Positions 29,217 to 38,240 of a DNA stretch of 64,000 bases are shown here, piece by piece; the first letter of the stretch is position 1; the number at the start of each line of letters is the position of its first letter. The stretch is from Synechococcaceae cyanobacterium (GTDB lineage Bacteria; Cyanobacteriota; Cyanobacteriia; PCC-6307; Cyanobiaceae), in contig CANCJV010000002.1 in the NCBI GenBank assembly GCA_947378425.1, forward strand, positions 62,001-126,000, read 5' to 3'. The notes beneath the pieces are model-generated. The model had not been told where the DNA came from. It did no database searches and saw only the letters and a program-made list of their open reading frames with translations. Position numbers and translations under genes: made by a program.

Positions 29217-30917
29217 TTGGTCGCCCTGTCCTCCCCCCCGACCCAGCGCATCACTGACGATCTTGATCGCCTGCTCAAGGTGCTGCCGTTCAACGTTCAG
29301 CAGCAGCTCGCCAGCGCCGAGTCCAGGGAGGAGCTGCTGGAGGTGGTGCTCGATCTGGGCCGGGTGCCCGAGGCCCGCTATCCCGGCCGGGCCGTGGCCC
29401 TCGGCGAGGCGCCGATCGAGCGGGCCGATCTGCGCGGCGTGCTGGAGCGGCTTGGGCCCTTCGGCGGTGACAACCGGGCCGGCATCGAGTGCACCCTGCA
29501 TCGCATCAGCGCCATCAGGAATCGCACCGGCGAGGTGGTGGGGCTCACCTGTCGGGTAGGCCGGGCCGTGTTCGGCACGGTGGCGATGGTGCGTGATCTG
29601 CTCGATTCCGGCAGTTCGCTGCTGCTGATGGGCCGGCCCGGGGTGGGCAAGACCACGGCCCTGCGCGAAATCGCCCGGGTGCTGGCCGATGACCTGCTGC
29701 GGCGCGTGGTGGTGATCGACACCAGCAACGAGATCGCCGGGGATGGCGATATCCCCCATCCCGCCATCGGCCGCGCCCGCCGCATGCAGGTGGCGCGGCC
29801 GGAACTGCAGCACCAGGTGATGATCGAGGCGGTGGAAAACCACATGCCCGAGGTGATTGTCATCGATGAGATCGGCACGGAGCTGGAGGCCCAGGCGGCC
29901 CGCACCATTGCCGAGCGGGGCGTGATGCTGGTGGCCACGGCCCACGGCAACGAACTCGCCAACCTGATCAAGAACCCCACCCTCAGCGACCTGGTCGGCG
30001 GCATTCAATCGGTGACCCTCGGGGATGAGGAGGCGCGCCGCCGCCGCACCCAGAAGACGGTGCTGGAGCGGGCCGCCGAGCCCACCTTCGCGATGGCGGT
30101 GGAGATGCACAGCCGCCATCGCTGGCTGGTGCATCGCGAGGTGGCCGGCACGGTGGATCTGTTGCTGCGGGGTCAGCTCCCCCGCCCGGAGATCCGCGAA
30201 CTCGGCTCCGACGGCCAGTTGCTGCTGCGCCAGCCCGCCCCGTTCTCGCCACCGGCCCCCAGCCGCCCCGGGGCCGGCCCGGCGGTCACGCCGATTGTCG
30301 GTTCAGGCCTGCGGGGGGCCAGGCCCCTGGCCGCCGTGCCCCTGCCCGATCCCTTGGCCTCCCCGTCCCGCGATCAGCCGCTCCCTGCGGCGGAGATCCC
30401 CGAGCCGTTGCCGGCGTCCGCTCCCTTGCGTCTCTGCGCGGTCGGCCTGTCGCCCCAGCTGTTGCTGGAGGCGGTGCGCAGCAGCGGCCTGCCGGCCGAA
30501 GTGGTGGCCGACCCGGAGCAGGCGGACGCCGTGCTCAGTCTGCGCGGTGAGCTGGGGCGCGATCCGGAGCTGCGCCGGCGGGCCCAGGCGCTGAACCTGC
30601 CGATTCTGGTGATCAAGTCGGACAGCCTTCACCAGCTGCAGCGCGCCATTCAGCGGCTGTTGGAGCGTCGCCGGGAGCCGCTCCTGCCGGAGTCTGCGGA
30701 TCAGGGGACCCCGCGCCTCGACGATGCCCACGCCGCCCTGGAGGAGTGCCGTCTGGCCGTGGAGCAGGTGGTGCTCCCCCAAGGCCGGCCCGTCGAGCTG
30801 CTGCCCCGCAGTGATCGGGTCCGGAGGATGCAGGAGGATCTGGTCCGTCACTACCGCCTGCGCTGTGCCGTCTTCGGGCGGGGAGCTCAGCAGCGGCTGC
30901 GGGTGTTTCCGCTTTGA
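29217..30917 (+). CDS. SpoIIIAA/Ycf45-like ATPase with R3H domain
   Basis: 566 residues. A P-loop (MGRPGVGKTTALREIARVL) near residue 140 and Walker B VIVIDEIGTELEAQAA form a AAA-type motor of the SpoIIIAA/Ycf45 group. After a Pro-rich linker (about 340-400), the C-terminus has an R3H single-stranded nucleic acid binding motif (RRMQEDLVRHYRLRCAVFG). The function in cyanobacteria is not settled. The start is a TTG at 29217; no closer ATG is available. It lies 108 bases after ldpA. Confidence 0.85.
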   Translation: MVALSSPPTQRITDDLDRLLKVLPFNVQQQLASAESREELLEVVLDLGRVPEARYPGRAVALGEAPIERADLRGVLERLGPFGGDNRAGIECTLHRISAIRNRTGEVVGLTCRVGRAVFGTVAMVRDLLDSGSSLLLMGRPGVGKTTALREIARVLADDLLRRVVVIDTSNEIAGDGDIPHPAIGRARRMQVARPELQHQVMIEAVENHMPEVIVIDEIGTELEAQAARTIAERGVMLVATAHGNELANLIKNPTLSDLVGGIQSVTLGDEEARRRRTQKTVLERAAEPTFAMAVEMHSRHRWLVHREVAGTVDLLLRGQLPRPEIRELGSDGQLLLRQPAPFSPPAPSRPGAGPAVTPIVGSGLRGARPLAAVPLPDPLASPSRDQPLPAAEIPEPLPASAPLRLCAVGLSPQLLLEAVRSSGLPAEVVADPEQADAVLSLRGELGRDPELRRRAQALNLPILVIKSDSLHQLQRAIQRLLERRREPLLPESADQGTPRLDDAHAALEECRLAVEQVVLPQGRPVELLPRSDRVRRMQEDLVRHYRLRCAVFGRGAQQRLRVFPL

Positions 30918-31057
30918 GCGCCAGCCCTGTTGACGAAGGACCGGCCGCTGTGGGTAACTAGCTAGGCGCCGGTTCTGCCGGAGCCCATCGGTTTTCTGAC
31001 CGAACCAACCCTGGTCCCTTCAGCCGGAGCCCTCCGGATTCGTACCGGACCAACCAA

Positions 31058-31129
31058 TGGGTCGTCGCCAAGCGGTAAGGCAGCGGGTTTTGGTCCCGCC
31101 ATTCCTAGGTTCGAATCCTAGCGACCCAG
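31058..31129 (+). tRNA. tRNA-Gln (UUG)
   Basis: 72 bases. Acceptor TGGGTCG pairs with CGACCCA, the anticodon loop is TTTTGGT (anticodon TTG), and the T arm is GGTTCGAATCC. CCA is not encoded. In cyanobacteria this tRNA is charged with Glu and then amidated. Confidence 0.96.
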
Positions 31130-31171
31130 TTTTCAAGCTTTTTCACGGTCCTTGTCCGGTGGGTTGAGCTG

Positions 31172-31933
31172 ATGGTTTCTGCCTCGCCATCGGCGCCACG
31201 GCTGGTCTTTGATTTCGACGGTGTGCTGGTCGACGGCATGCGCGAGTATTGGTGGTCAGCCCGTCGGGCGGCGCTGGCTCTGGCCCCCGGGCTGGTTCTG
31301 CCCGACGAGGCCCCCGCCGGTTTCGCCCAGTTGCGGCCCCTGATCCATCACGGTTGGGAGATGGTGCTGATGGCGGCCGAGCTGGGCCGCTGCGATGGCC
31401 AGCTGGCCGCCCTTCTGGCGGACTATGACGGGGCCCTCAAGCCGGCTCTGCAGCACTGGGGCTGGAGTCCCCAGCAGCTGCAGGCGACCCTGGAGGCGGT
31501 CCGCTCCGAGGCGATCGCCAGCGATCGGGAGGGCTGGCTGGCCCTGCATCGCTTCTTCCCCGGTGTGCCCGAGAGGCTCTCCGCCCTGGGGCGGGAAGGG
31601 GCCTCCTGGACGGTGCTCACGACCAAAGGGGGCGCCTTCGCCGCCGAACTGCTGGCCGCCGCCGACCTCACTCCCGCAGCCCTGTACGGCCATGAGCACG
31701 GCAGCAAGCCGGAGGTGTTGCTGCGGCTGGGGCAGCAGCGGCCCCTCTGGTTCATCGAGGACCGCCGTCCGACTCTGGAGCTGGTGCGAGCCACCCCGGG
31801 ACTGGAGGCGGTGCGCTGTTATCTGGTGTCCTGGGGCTACCTGGCTCCGGGCGATCGCCAGGGCCTGGAGGGGGCCGGCATTCACTGGCTGGAGCCGGAA
31901 ACCTTCCAGGCCCCCCTGGCGCGCTGGCCCTGA
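31172..31933 (+). CDS. HAD-superfamily hydrolase
   Basis: 253 residues. Motif I is FDFDGVLVDG near residues 13-22 (nucleophile Asp), motif II is WTVLTTKGG, and motif III/IV are HGSKPEVLL and FIEDRRPTLE. The large inserted helical cap suggests a phosphatase for a small phosphorylated molecule; the substrate is unknown. It begins 43 bases after tRNA-Gln and is followed at once by the LexA-type site of recA. Confidence 0.88.
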   Translation: MVSASPSAPRLVFDFDGVLVDGMREYWWSARRAALALAPGLVLPDEAPAGFAQLRPLIHHGWEMVLMAAELGRCDGQLAALLADYDGALKPALQHWGWSPQQLQATLEAVRSEAIASDREGWLALHRFFPGVPERLSALGREGASWTVLTTKGGAFAAELLAAADLTPAALYGHEHGSKPEVLLRLGQQRPLWFIEDRRPTLELVRATPGLEAVRCYLVSWGYLAPGDRQGLEGAGIHWLEPETFQAPLARWP

Positions 31934-31941
31934 CCCGTTAG

Positions 31942-31955
31942 AGTACGCCCGTACT
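31942..31955. promoter_or_regulatory. LexA-type operator of recA
   Basis: AGTACGCCCGTACT is a perfect 5+5 palindrome. It agrees at 13 of 14 positions with the cyanobacterial LexA consensus RGTACNNNDGTWCB as I recall it (the D position is C). It lies 222 bases upstream of the recA ATG and nine bases after the HAD stop. Binding is an inference. Confidence 0.68.
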
Positions 31956-32176
31956 ACACGCAATTGGTACGCCGGCCGCCGGTGGTGGCACTGGTTCTCC
32001 AGAGGTCGCAGGATGGCCGCCGGTCTGGTTCCGGCATCGGTCCGCCCCGATCCTGGTCTCCGGATCCGCCACCAGCGCCGGTCCCCAATCCCGGTTCCTC
32101 GGCCGGCGCCAGCTCCGGCCCCCAACCCCGGTCTCCAGCGCCCGCCCTGCGGCCTGTTCCATCGCTCATCCCCCCC

Positions 32177-33400
32177 ATGCCTGCCGAATCCAAGGCCGAA
32201 TCCAAGGCCGCATCCGGCGCTTCCGGTTCCCTGTCCACCCCGTCTTCAGCCTCCAAGGCGGCATCCGCGGCTGATGCCAAGGCCATGGCCGAGCGCGACA
32301 AGGCCCTGGGTCTGGTGCTGAACCAGATCGAGCGGAACTTCGGCAAGGGCTCGATCGTGCGTCTCGGCGACGCTTCCCGCATGCGCGTGGAAACCATTTC
32401 CACCGGGGCGCTCACCCTCGATCTGGCCCTCGGTGGCGGCTATCCCAAGGGCCGGGTGGTGGAGGTCTACGGCCCGGAGAGTTCCGGTAAAACCACCCTC
32501 ACCCTGCATGCCATCGCCGAGGTGCAGAAGCGCGGCGGCGTGGCGGCGTTCGTGGATGCGGAGCACGCCCTCGATCCGGTGTATGCCGCCGCCCTGGGGG
32601 TCGACATCGAAAATCTGCTGGTCTCTCAGCCGGACACCGGCGAGATGGCCCTGGAGATCGTCGATCAGCTGGTGCGCTCCGGTGCCGTCGACATCGTCGT
32701 GATCGACTCGGTGGCGGCCCTGACGCCCCGGGCCGAGATTGAAGGGGAGATGGGGGATCTGGCGGTGGGCAGCCAGGCGCGCCTGATGAGCCAGGCGATG
32801 CGCAAGATCACCGGCAACATCGGCAAGTCCGGTTGCACCGTCATCTTCCTCAACCAGCTGCGCCAGAAGATCGGCGTCACCTACGGCAATCCCGAAACCA
32901 CCACCGGCGGCAATGCGCTCAAGTTCTATGCCTCGGTGCGCCTCGACATCCGCCGCATCCAGACCCTCAAGCGCGGCACGGAGGAGTACGGCATCCGCGC
33001 CAAGGTGAAGGTGGCCAAGAACAAGGTGGCGCCGCCGTTCCGGATCGCCGAATTCGACATCCTCTTCGGCCGCGGCATCAGCACCATCGGCTGCCTGCTC
33101 GATCTGGCTGAGGAGACGGGCGTGGTCTGCCGCAAGGGAGCCTGGTACAGCTACGACGGCGACAACATCGGCCAGGGTCGTGACAACACGATCGTCTGGC
33201 TGGAGCAGAACCCCGGCCCGAAGGAGGTGATCGAGCAGCTCACCCGCCGCAAGCTCACCGAGGGCTCGGAGGTCACGGCCAATTCGATGAAGCCCCTGGC
33301 CGCTGCGGCCAAGCTGGCGGCCGCGGCCGCGGGTACGGCGGAAGAGGATGCGGAGGAGGAAGAGGCGCCGACCACCACCACCCTGCCGGTGGCCAGCTGA
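32177..33400 (+). CDS. recA: recombinase RecA
   Basis: 407 residues from the ATG at 32177. P-loop GPESSGKT at about 99-106, [19 protein letters not shown], and loop L2 near [16 protein letters not shown]. The N-terminus has an extra Ser/Ala/Lys-rich ~35 residues and the C-terminus a very acidic stretch (EEDAEEEEA). RecA drives homologous recombination and the SOS response. The 71-codon open frame before the ATG is low in similarity and rejected. Confidence 0.98.
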   Translation: MPAESKAESKAASGASGSLSTPSSASKAASAADAKAMAERDKALGLVLNQIERNFGKGSIVRLGDASRMRVETISTGALTLDLALGGGYPKGRVVEVYGPESSGKTTLTLHAIAEVQKRGGVAAFVDAEHALDPVYAAALGVDIENLLVSQPDTGEMALEIVDQLVRSGAVDIVVIDSVAALTPRAEIEGEMGDLAVGSQARLMSQAMRKITGNIGKSGCTVIFLNQLRQKIGVTYGNPETTTGGNALKFYASVRLDIRRIQTLKRGTEEYGIRAKVKVAKNKVAPPFRIAEFDILFGRGISTIGCLLDLAEETGVVCRKGAWYSYDGDNIGQGRDNTIVWLEQNPGPKEVIEQLTRRKLTEGSEVTANSMKPLAAAAKLAAAAAGTAEEDAEEEEAPTTTTLPVAS

Positions 33401-33711
33401 GCGGTTCAGGCGATCGCCGCGACGGCTCAGGTCCAGCCGGAACCACCAGCCCGGTTGATTCCCGGCAAGCTCGCCCGACCCTGGCCGCCACTTCAGGGCA
33501 TGGCCGTGTCGGGTGCGGGCATCCCAGCCATCGATGGCCGGGATCGCCTGGAGTCTCCCGATCGATCCAGGGATCGCTCCGGGCACCTCAGCCCTTGCTG
33601 GGCTCCGCTCCGGGGCCTCCGCTCATCTCTTGGGCGGCTCCCGGTTCCACAGCGATCCCTGGGATGGCTGCGGTCACATCGGGTGACCACTGGCACGGTG
33701 CATGGGCCAGG
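33401..33711. other. gene-free stretch between convergent recA and DUF1815
   Basis: 311 bases between two converging stops. A HIP1 element (GGCGATCGCC, 33409-33418) is present. No gene or clear terminator with a T run was found. Confidence 0.55.
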
Positions 33712-34101
33712 TCAGGCCGCTTCCGGGATTGAGCCGAGCGGGGCGGGTGCGGCGGTTTGGGTCTTGGCTCGGGCTGCTGACTTGGGCACGGCGGCCGTGG
33801 ACTGCAGGATCGCGGCGACCCGATGCAGTTCCTGGATCGCCTCGGCGCCCTCCAGCTTGACGAGCTCGTGGCCGTCGCGGGATTCGATCCAGCTGATGCC
33901 GAAGTCCGACACCAGGAAGCGCACCATGTGGTTGTCCCCCAGATCGGTGACGAACGAAGCTCCCTGACCGTCGCTGCCGTCGCCGCAGACGTAGCAGTTG
34001 GCGACATGGCCGCGCTTCTGCAGGCAGCTGGCGAGAGCCTGCAGGCTCATGACCAGGTCGCTCACCAGGGCCCGGTATTGCTCGGCCAATCGGGGAAACA
34101 T
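33712..34101 (-). CDS. DUF1815 protein
   Basis: 129 residues. The first ~100 match the cyanobacteria-only DUF1815 family: MFPRLAEQYRALVSDLVMSL, then CYVCG and VRFLVSDFGISWIESRDGHE. The last ~30 residues are an Ala/Pro-rich tail. Function unknown. A Cys pair (CYVC) could bind metal. Confidence 0.87.
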   Translation of the reverse strand: MFPRLAEQYRALVSDLVMSLQALASCLQKRGHVANCYVCGDGSDGQGASFVTDLGDNHMVRFLVSDFGISWIESRDGHELVKLEGAEAIQELHRVAAILQSTAAVPKSAARAKTQTAAPAPLGSIPEAA

Positions 34102-34921
34102 CGGGGGCCCGCGAAGGACATCGATGTCAATCCTAAGGTTTTCTTCCGATTTATGGAGTGCTGTGGGTCTCGGTCAGCGGATCCACGTTTCGCCTGGTTG
34201 GGGTCGGAGCCAGGGTTGAGCCGGCCGGCCTGCCAGCTCCGCTGTCGATCTGTGGCCTTGCTCGCGCAGCCTGGCTGGCCTGCAGCCCAGCAGCTGGCCG
34301 CGCACCCAGCGCAGGGCCGGTCCAGATCAATCCCCAGGGGGAGCGGCGGAGATCCAGGCACGGGGTGATGGGCAGGCACAGACTCCTCGCTGACCCGCAT
34401 GGGATCGCGATCAACGGAGCCTGCCGGGTGATCCAGCCGCCCGTTGTCACCCATTGGCTGGGCCTGAGTCATTGGCGCGGTGCAGGCCATCGGTGGACGT
34501 CGACCTTGGCTCGGTCGCAGGGCAACGGCTCGTCGCCAACCCAGGCCTCGTCCCCCTCCAGGCGCTGGTCCCGAACGCATGGTTGGCAGCCAGCAGCAGC
34601 GGAGACGCACCGATCGCTGATTGGGAACCAGTCCTGGCCCCGATCCAGTTGCTGGACTTCGAGCGTGGGGTCCCACCCACTGGCAGGCAGCCCTGGTGCA
34701 GATCCCGCCGACTCAGCCTGGCCTAGAGGGTGGCCGTGGCGGTCAAAGTTCCTCGTGGTTATCCAGAAAGCTCCGCCGATCCCGGATCAGTCCCAGCCAG
34801 GGCTTTGATCCCGTCGTGAGTGCACCGCAGACCTTTGGGACCACGCCCTGCCACGGAGCGAATTGGGTCACCAGGATTGTCCTCCCGGCGATCCGGCGCC
34901 TGTGCCGTGGTGGACTCGGCC
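34102..34921. other. 820-base gene-free island
   Basis: No supportable gene on either strand. The composition is noticeably rich in GATC. It contains copy A of a ~110-bp repeat shared with the island at 48511-49397. Confidence 0.55.
34762..34875 (+). repeat. dispersed repeat, copy A
   Basis: About 110 bases that closely match the minus strand of 49061-49170. The 20 bases from CCAGAAAGCTCCGCCGATCC are identical. GCTCCG (34770-34775) can pair with CGGAGC (34854-34859), and CAGGGC (34798-34803) with GCCCTG (34845-34850), giving nested stems. It lies between the DUF1815 and DUF2839 genes. It could be a structured RNA or a small repeat; I do not recognise it. Confidence 0.72.
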
Positions 34922-35164
34922 TCAGCCGTCGGCCAGGCTCCACCAGCCTGCGGCGGGTCCGATGAAGCGGACCGTGACCCAGAACAGCACCAGGGCACCG
35001 ATGCCGATCCAGGCGCCGCGGGTGCTGACCGCCACGAAGCGATCCGCCTGATTGCGGCTGAAGGGCAGCCAGGGCACGATCCTTGGCGAGGTGTCGATGG
35101 GTTTGTCGACCTTCTTCTGGCGTGGTGGCAGGCCCTGGCTGGCGCGGCGCTTGGCTTCCCCCAT
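34922..35164 (-). CDS. DUF2839 membrane protein
   Basis: 80 residues. MGEAKRRASQGLP at the start, then IVPWLPFSRNQADRFV, and one membrane helix near residues 50-68 (GAWIGIGALVLFWVTVRFIG), the pattern of cyanobacterial DUF2839. Function unknown. It has the same orientation as the helicase-like gene, which starts beyond it. Confidence 0.88.
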   Translation of the reverse strand: MGEAKRRASQGLPPRQKKVDKPIDTSPRIVPWLPFSRNQADRFVAVSTRGAWIGIGALVLFWVTVRFIGPAAGWWSLADG

Positions 35165-35240
35165 GGGGGTGGGTCTGGCAACTTGGGTCAGGCTAGGCGC
35201 CGCTGGTTCCCCGCCCCCGGCGCCGGCGCAGCGGTAGTGA

Positions 35241-36698
35241 TCAGTTGGGCAGCAGCCGGTTCAGTTGCACCCAGGGCTCCAGGGCGCTGAACACCTGGCG
35301 CCCCCAGCTGCGGGCCCGCAGGCGGCCATCGAGCACCGCCAGCCGGCCTCCCTGGCGCCGTAGGCAGGCCAGGCCGCGCTGCAGCCGGTTGAGCGCATCC
35401 GGCAGCAGCAGCTCCCGGAACCAGTCGCGCCCCTGTCGGCGCAGTTCGCTGACCTGGGCAGCCGTCAGGGGATCCTCCAGGCTGGCGATCGGCAGCAGCG
35501 CCACGATCAGCTGGCTGGGGTGGGGCAACCGGCCCTGGTGCTCCAGCCACCAGCTCCAGCGGCAGCAGATGACGCCGTTGCTCTCTGGGGCGGTGGATTC
35601 CTGGACCACCCGGCTGCCGAACTCCGCCGCCAGGCCGCTGGTGAGACACCGCCGCAGGCCGGTGTCATCCAGCAACACGATCGTCAGCCCCGCCTGCCCC
35701 AGGATCAGCCGGCGGCAGTGATCGAGAAGGTGGTCGGCGAACTGGGGGCTGTTGGGCAGCGGCTGGCGCAGGGGGGCATAGAGGGGCAGGGGGTCAGAGA
35801 GGGGTGGATCGCCCAGATCGACCGTCACCACAGGGTTCAGTCCCAGGGCCAGCGCACTGGCTGGCGGGCCCTGGCCCTGGGCCGAACCGGCCAGTTCTCC
35901 CACCAGGATGGCGCCGCGGCCGCTGAGGAGTCCCTTCAGCTCCCGTAACGGCGCCAACGGCTGGCGATGCCCCTGCCATTGCAGTAGTTCCGGATCCACC
36001 TGGGCCCAGCTGCACCAGTCCTCTCCCTTGGCGGCCAGCCAGGCGTTCCAGGGGTCCGGCAGGGGAGCCAGCAGTGCCAGCAGCTGGCGCAGGGGCGCTT
36101 CATCGTCCGGGGCCAGCGCCACTGGCGCCCGCCCATGGCCCGGCTGGCTGAAGATCCGCTGGCTCAGGCGCTGGTGCAGCTCCAGCAGGCTGTCTTCGGC
36201 GGCTGGATGGGAGCGCCGCAGCCGATCCCAGTCCTGGGGATCGAGGCGGATGCCGAGGGCCTGACGCAGATGCCCTTCCAGCTTTTCGGCCTCCGGTATC
36301 ACCAGCTGGCGTTCCCCCAGGCTTCCATCCCTCCAGGCCTGCAGCAGTTCCCGATGGTTCAGCAGCCACAGCTGGCCCAGGGGTGCGGCCGAGGCTCCCT
36401 GCCAGCAGGGCAGGGACAGCCCCACCGCCTGCAGCCGGGGCCATTCCACCTGCAGCAGGCGTTGGCGCAGGGTGTCGCTGACCACCAGCGCCAGGGCGCT
36501 GTCGGCCAGGGCCAGGGGCACCAGCAGGCCGATCCACCAGCTCGGGTCGGTGCCAGGCAGCAAGCGCACCAGGGTGTGGTCCCGGCGGCGCAGACTGCGG
36601 GCCACCAGGCGACTCAAGGTGAGATGGTGCGGCCAGCGTTCGGCTCCCTCCCCCAGCAGGAGAGCCTTGAGCTGCCGATGGGCGCTGGCTTCCAACAT
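35241..36698 (-). CDS. degenerate DinG-like helicase
   Basis: 485 residues from the ATG at 36698 (MLEASAHRQLKALL). The C-terminus (LLPDALNRLQRGLACLRRQ, then RLAVLDGRLRARSWGRQVF) aligns by eye with the DinG/XPD motif VI region, normally LPQAVxRxxQGxGRLIR and LDRRxxxxxYGR. A clear P-loop and DEAH box are not seen; LLPGTDPSWW and VIPEAEKLEG sit where they might be. So it is probably an inactive or repurposed member. The frame stays open for 438 codons upstream, opposite tyrA, which I reject. Confidence 0.72.
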   Translation of the reverse strand: MLEASAHRQLKALLLGEGAERWPHHLTLSRLVARSLRRRDHTLVRLLPGTDPSWWIGLLVPLALADSALALVVSDTLRQRLLQVEWPRLQAVGLSLPCWQGASAAPLGQLWLLNHRELLQAWRDGSLGERQLVIPEAEKLEGHLRQALGIRLDPQDWDRLRRSHPAAEDSLLELHQRLSQRIFSQPGHGRAPVALAPDDEAPLRQLLALLAPLPDPWNAWLAAKGEDWCSWAQVDPELLQWQGHRQPLAPLRELKGLLSGRGAILVGELAGSAQGQGPPASALALGLNPVVTVDLGDPPLSDPLPLYAPLRQPLPNSPQFADHLLDHCRRLILGQAGLTIVLLDDTGLRRCLTSGLAAEFGSRVVQESTAPESNGVICCRWSWWLEHQGRLPHPSQLIVALLPIASLEDPLTAAQVSELRRQGRDWFRELLLPDALNRLQRGLACLRRQGGRLAVLDGRLRARSWGRQVFSALEPWVQLNRLLPN

Positions 36699-36741
36699 CG
36701 GCGGATCGTACGAAGCTGGCCGCAGTGACACCGAAGCGACG

Positions 36742-37701
36742 ATGACAACTCTCTGGCAGCGCCATCCGGTGGGGATCGTGGGCCTGGGGTTGATCGGCGG
36801 CTCCCTCGGCCTCGATCTGCTCGCCAGGGGCGCGACGGTGCGGGCCCTGGTGCATCGCCAGCCCACGGCTGAACGGGCCCTGCAGCGGGGCCTGGCCACC
36901 GAGGTGTCCACCGATCCGGCGGTGCTGCGCGATTGCGGATTGGTGGTGTTGGCCCTGCCCCTGGATCGGCTGCTGGATCCGCCCCCGCAGCTGCTCGCCG
37001 CGCTGCCGCCGGCAGCGGTGATCACGGATGTCGGCTCGGTGAAGGCTCCCGTGCTCCAGGCCTGGACCGCCCTGTTGGGGCCTGAGCGGGCCAGCCGTTT
37101 CGTGGCCTCCCACCCGATGGCGGGCACGGCCCTGGCCGGGGTGGAAGCCGGGGTGGCCGGTCTGTTCCGCGGGCGCCCCTGGGTGGCGACCCCGATCGAG
37201 GGCACGGATCCGTCGGCCCTGGCGGCGGTGGCGGAGCTGGCCGAGGCCGTGGGTGCCCGCTGGCTCACCTGTGGCGCCGCCGACCACGATCGGGCGGTGG
37301 CCCTGATCTCCCATCTGCCGGTGCTGGTCAGTGCGGCTTTGTTGCAGGCCGCCGATCGCGGCGCCGCCGCTGGGAGTGCCGCTGTCAGTACTGGCGCTGT
37401 GGCTGCGGACGACCGTGCTGGCGAGGGGAGCGCCGCGGCGCTGGATCCGGGGGTGTCAACCCTGTTCCAGCTGGTGCGCAGCCTCGCTTCCAGTGGCTTT
37501 GCCGACACCACCCGGGTGGGTGGCGGCAACCCGGAGCTCGGCACCTTGATGGCCCGGGGCAATCGGGAGCCGCTGCTGGCGGCCCTGGCCCAGTACCGCC
37601 AGGCCCTGGCCGAGCTCGAAGGCCTGGTGGCGGGCGAATCCTGGTCGGCGCTGCAGGCCTCCCTGGCGGAGGCCCAGCGGCTGCGTCCGGAGTTCCTCTG
37701 A
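36742..37701 (+). CDS. tyrA: prephenate/arogenate dehydrogenase
   Basis: 319 residues from the ATG at 36742. The NAD(P) fold begins GIVGLGLIGGSLGLDL (about 11-26). The catalytic His is in ASHPMAGTALAG, and the second conserved His in ISHLPVLVSAALL. The enzyme oxidatively decarboxylates prephenate or arogenate for tyrosine; cyanobacterial forms usually use arogenate and NADP, which cannot be read here. A ~30-residue Ala/Gly insertion (about 215-240) is unusual. It is divergent from the helicase-like gene with 43 bases between starts. Confidence 0.94.
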   Translation: MTTLWQRHPVGIVGLGLIGGSLGLDLLARGATVRALVHRQPTAERALQRGLATEVSTDPAVLRDCGLVVLALPLDRLLDPPPQLLAALPPAAVITDVGSVKAPVLQAWTALLGPERASRFVASHPMAGTALAGVEAGVAGLFRGRPWVATPIEGTDPSALAAVAELAEAVGARWLTCGAADHDRAVALISHLPVLVSAALLQAADRGAAAGSAAVSTGAVAADDRAGEGSAAALDPGVSTLFQLVRSLASSGFADTTRVGGGNPELGTLMARGNREPLLAALAQYRQALAELEGLVAGESWSALQASLAEAQRLRPEFL

Positions 37702-38240
37702 GGGCCTTCACCGGGTGAGGGCCGGTTCCGGGGGCGCGCGGCCCGTTCCAGACAGGCGCTGGTGTGGCCAGGGGCAGCCTCAGGCTCAACCCGCGCGATC
37801 ACCGTGGTCCTCGGCCCTTGGGGGTCGGGCCGTCGCCGGGGGCTGGCCTGCAGCCACACCATCCTGGAGTGGTGGTTCCCCGGGCCGATGCTGCGGCTGA
37901 AGCGGCGATGCTGAGCCCTGCGGCCCTCGCTGACTGATGGGGGGATGGGACGAGCCAGCAAGCTCCGAGAGTCCGTGGCTCCTGCGGGCCAGCGCAGCAT
38001 CCTGCTGGGCATCGCCCTGGGACGGGGCTTATGGAGCCCGTTACGACCTGATCGGGGTGCTCAGGTCGGCGACCTGGGAGCGGTGCGTGCCCCGAGGCGG
38101 CAAAGGCCAGTTTCGGCTCCCTTGCCCTGCCTGGCGCTCGGCTGGTTGCTGCCAGGCTCCGCACTGGTGCTCGGGCCCGTCGTGCCGGTCTGGCCGCTCA
38201 CCACTGGCCTGGCCTGTCGGTTGCAGGGACCGGGGCCGGG
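37702..38240. other. 539-base gene-free island
   Basis: It lies between the convergent tyrA and crtD genes. Long open frames exist because of the GC content but resemble nothing. No clear terminator with a T run was found. Confidence 0.55.

Noticed and set aside
31964-32176. In-frame 71-codon N-terminal extension of RecA
   Set aside because: Pro/Ser/Arg-rich sequence without similarity; it lies in the recA leader between the LexA-type site and the ATG.
36699-38012. 438-codon upstream extension of the helicase-like frame
   Set aside because: It runs antisense to tyrA, has Arg/Ser/Pro-rich noise sequence, and the DinG-like chain has a good ATG at 36698.
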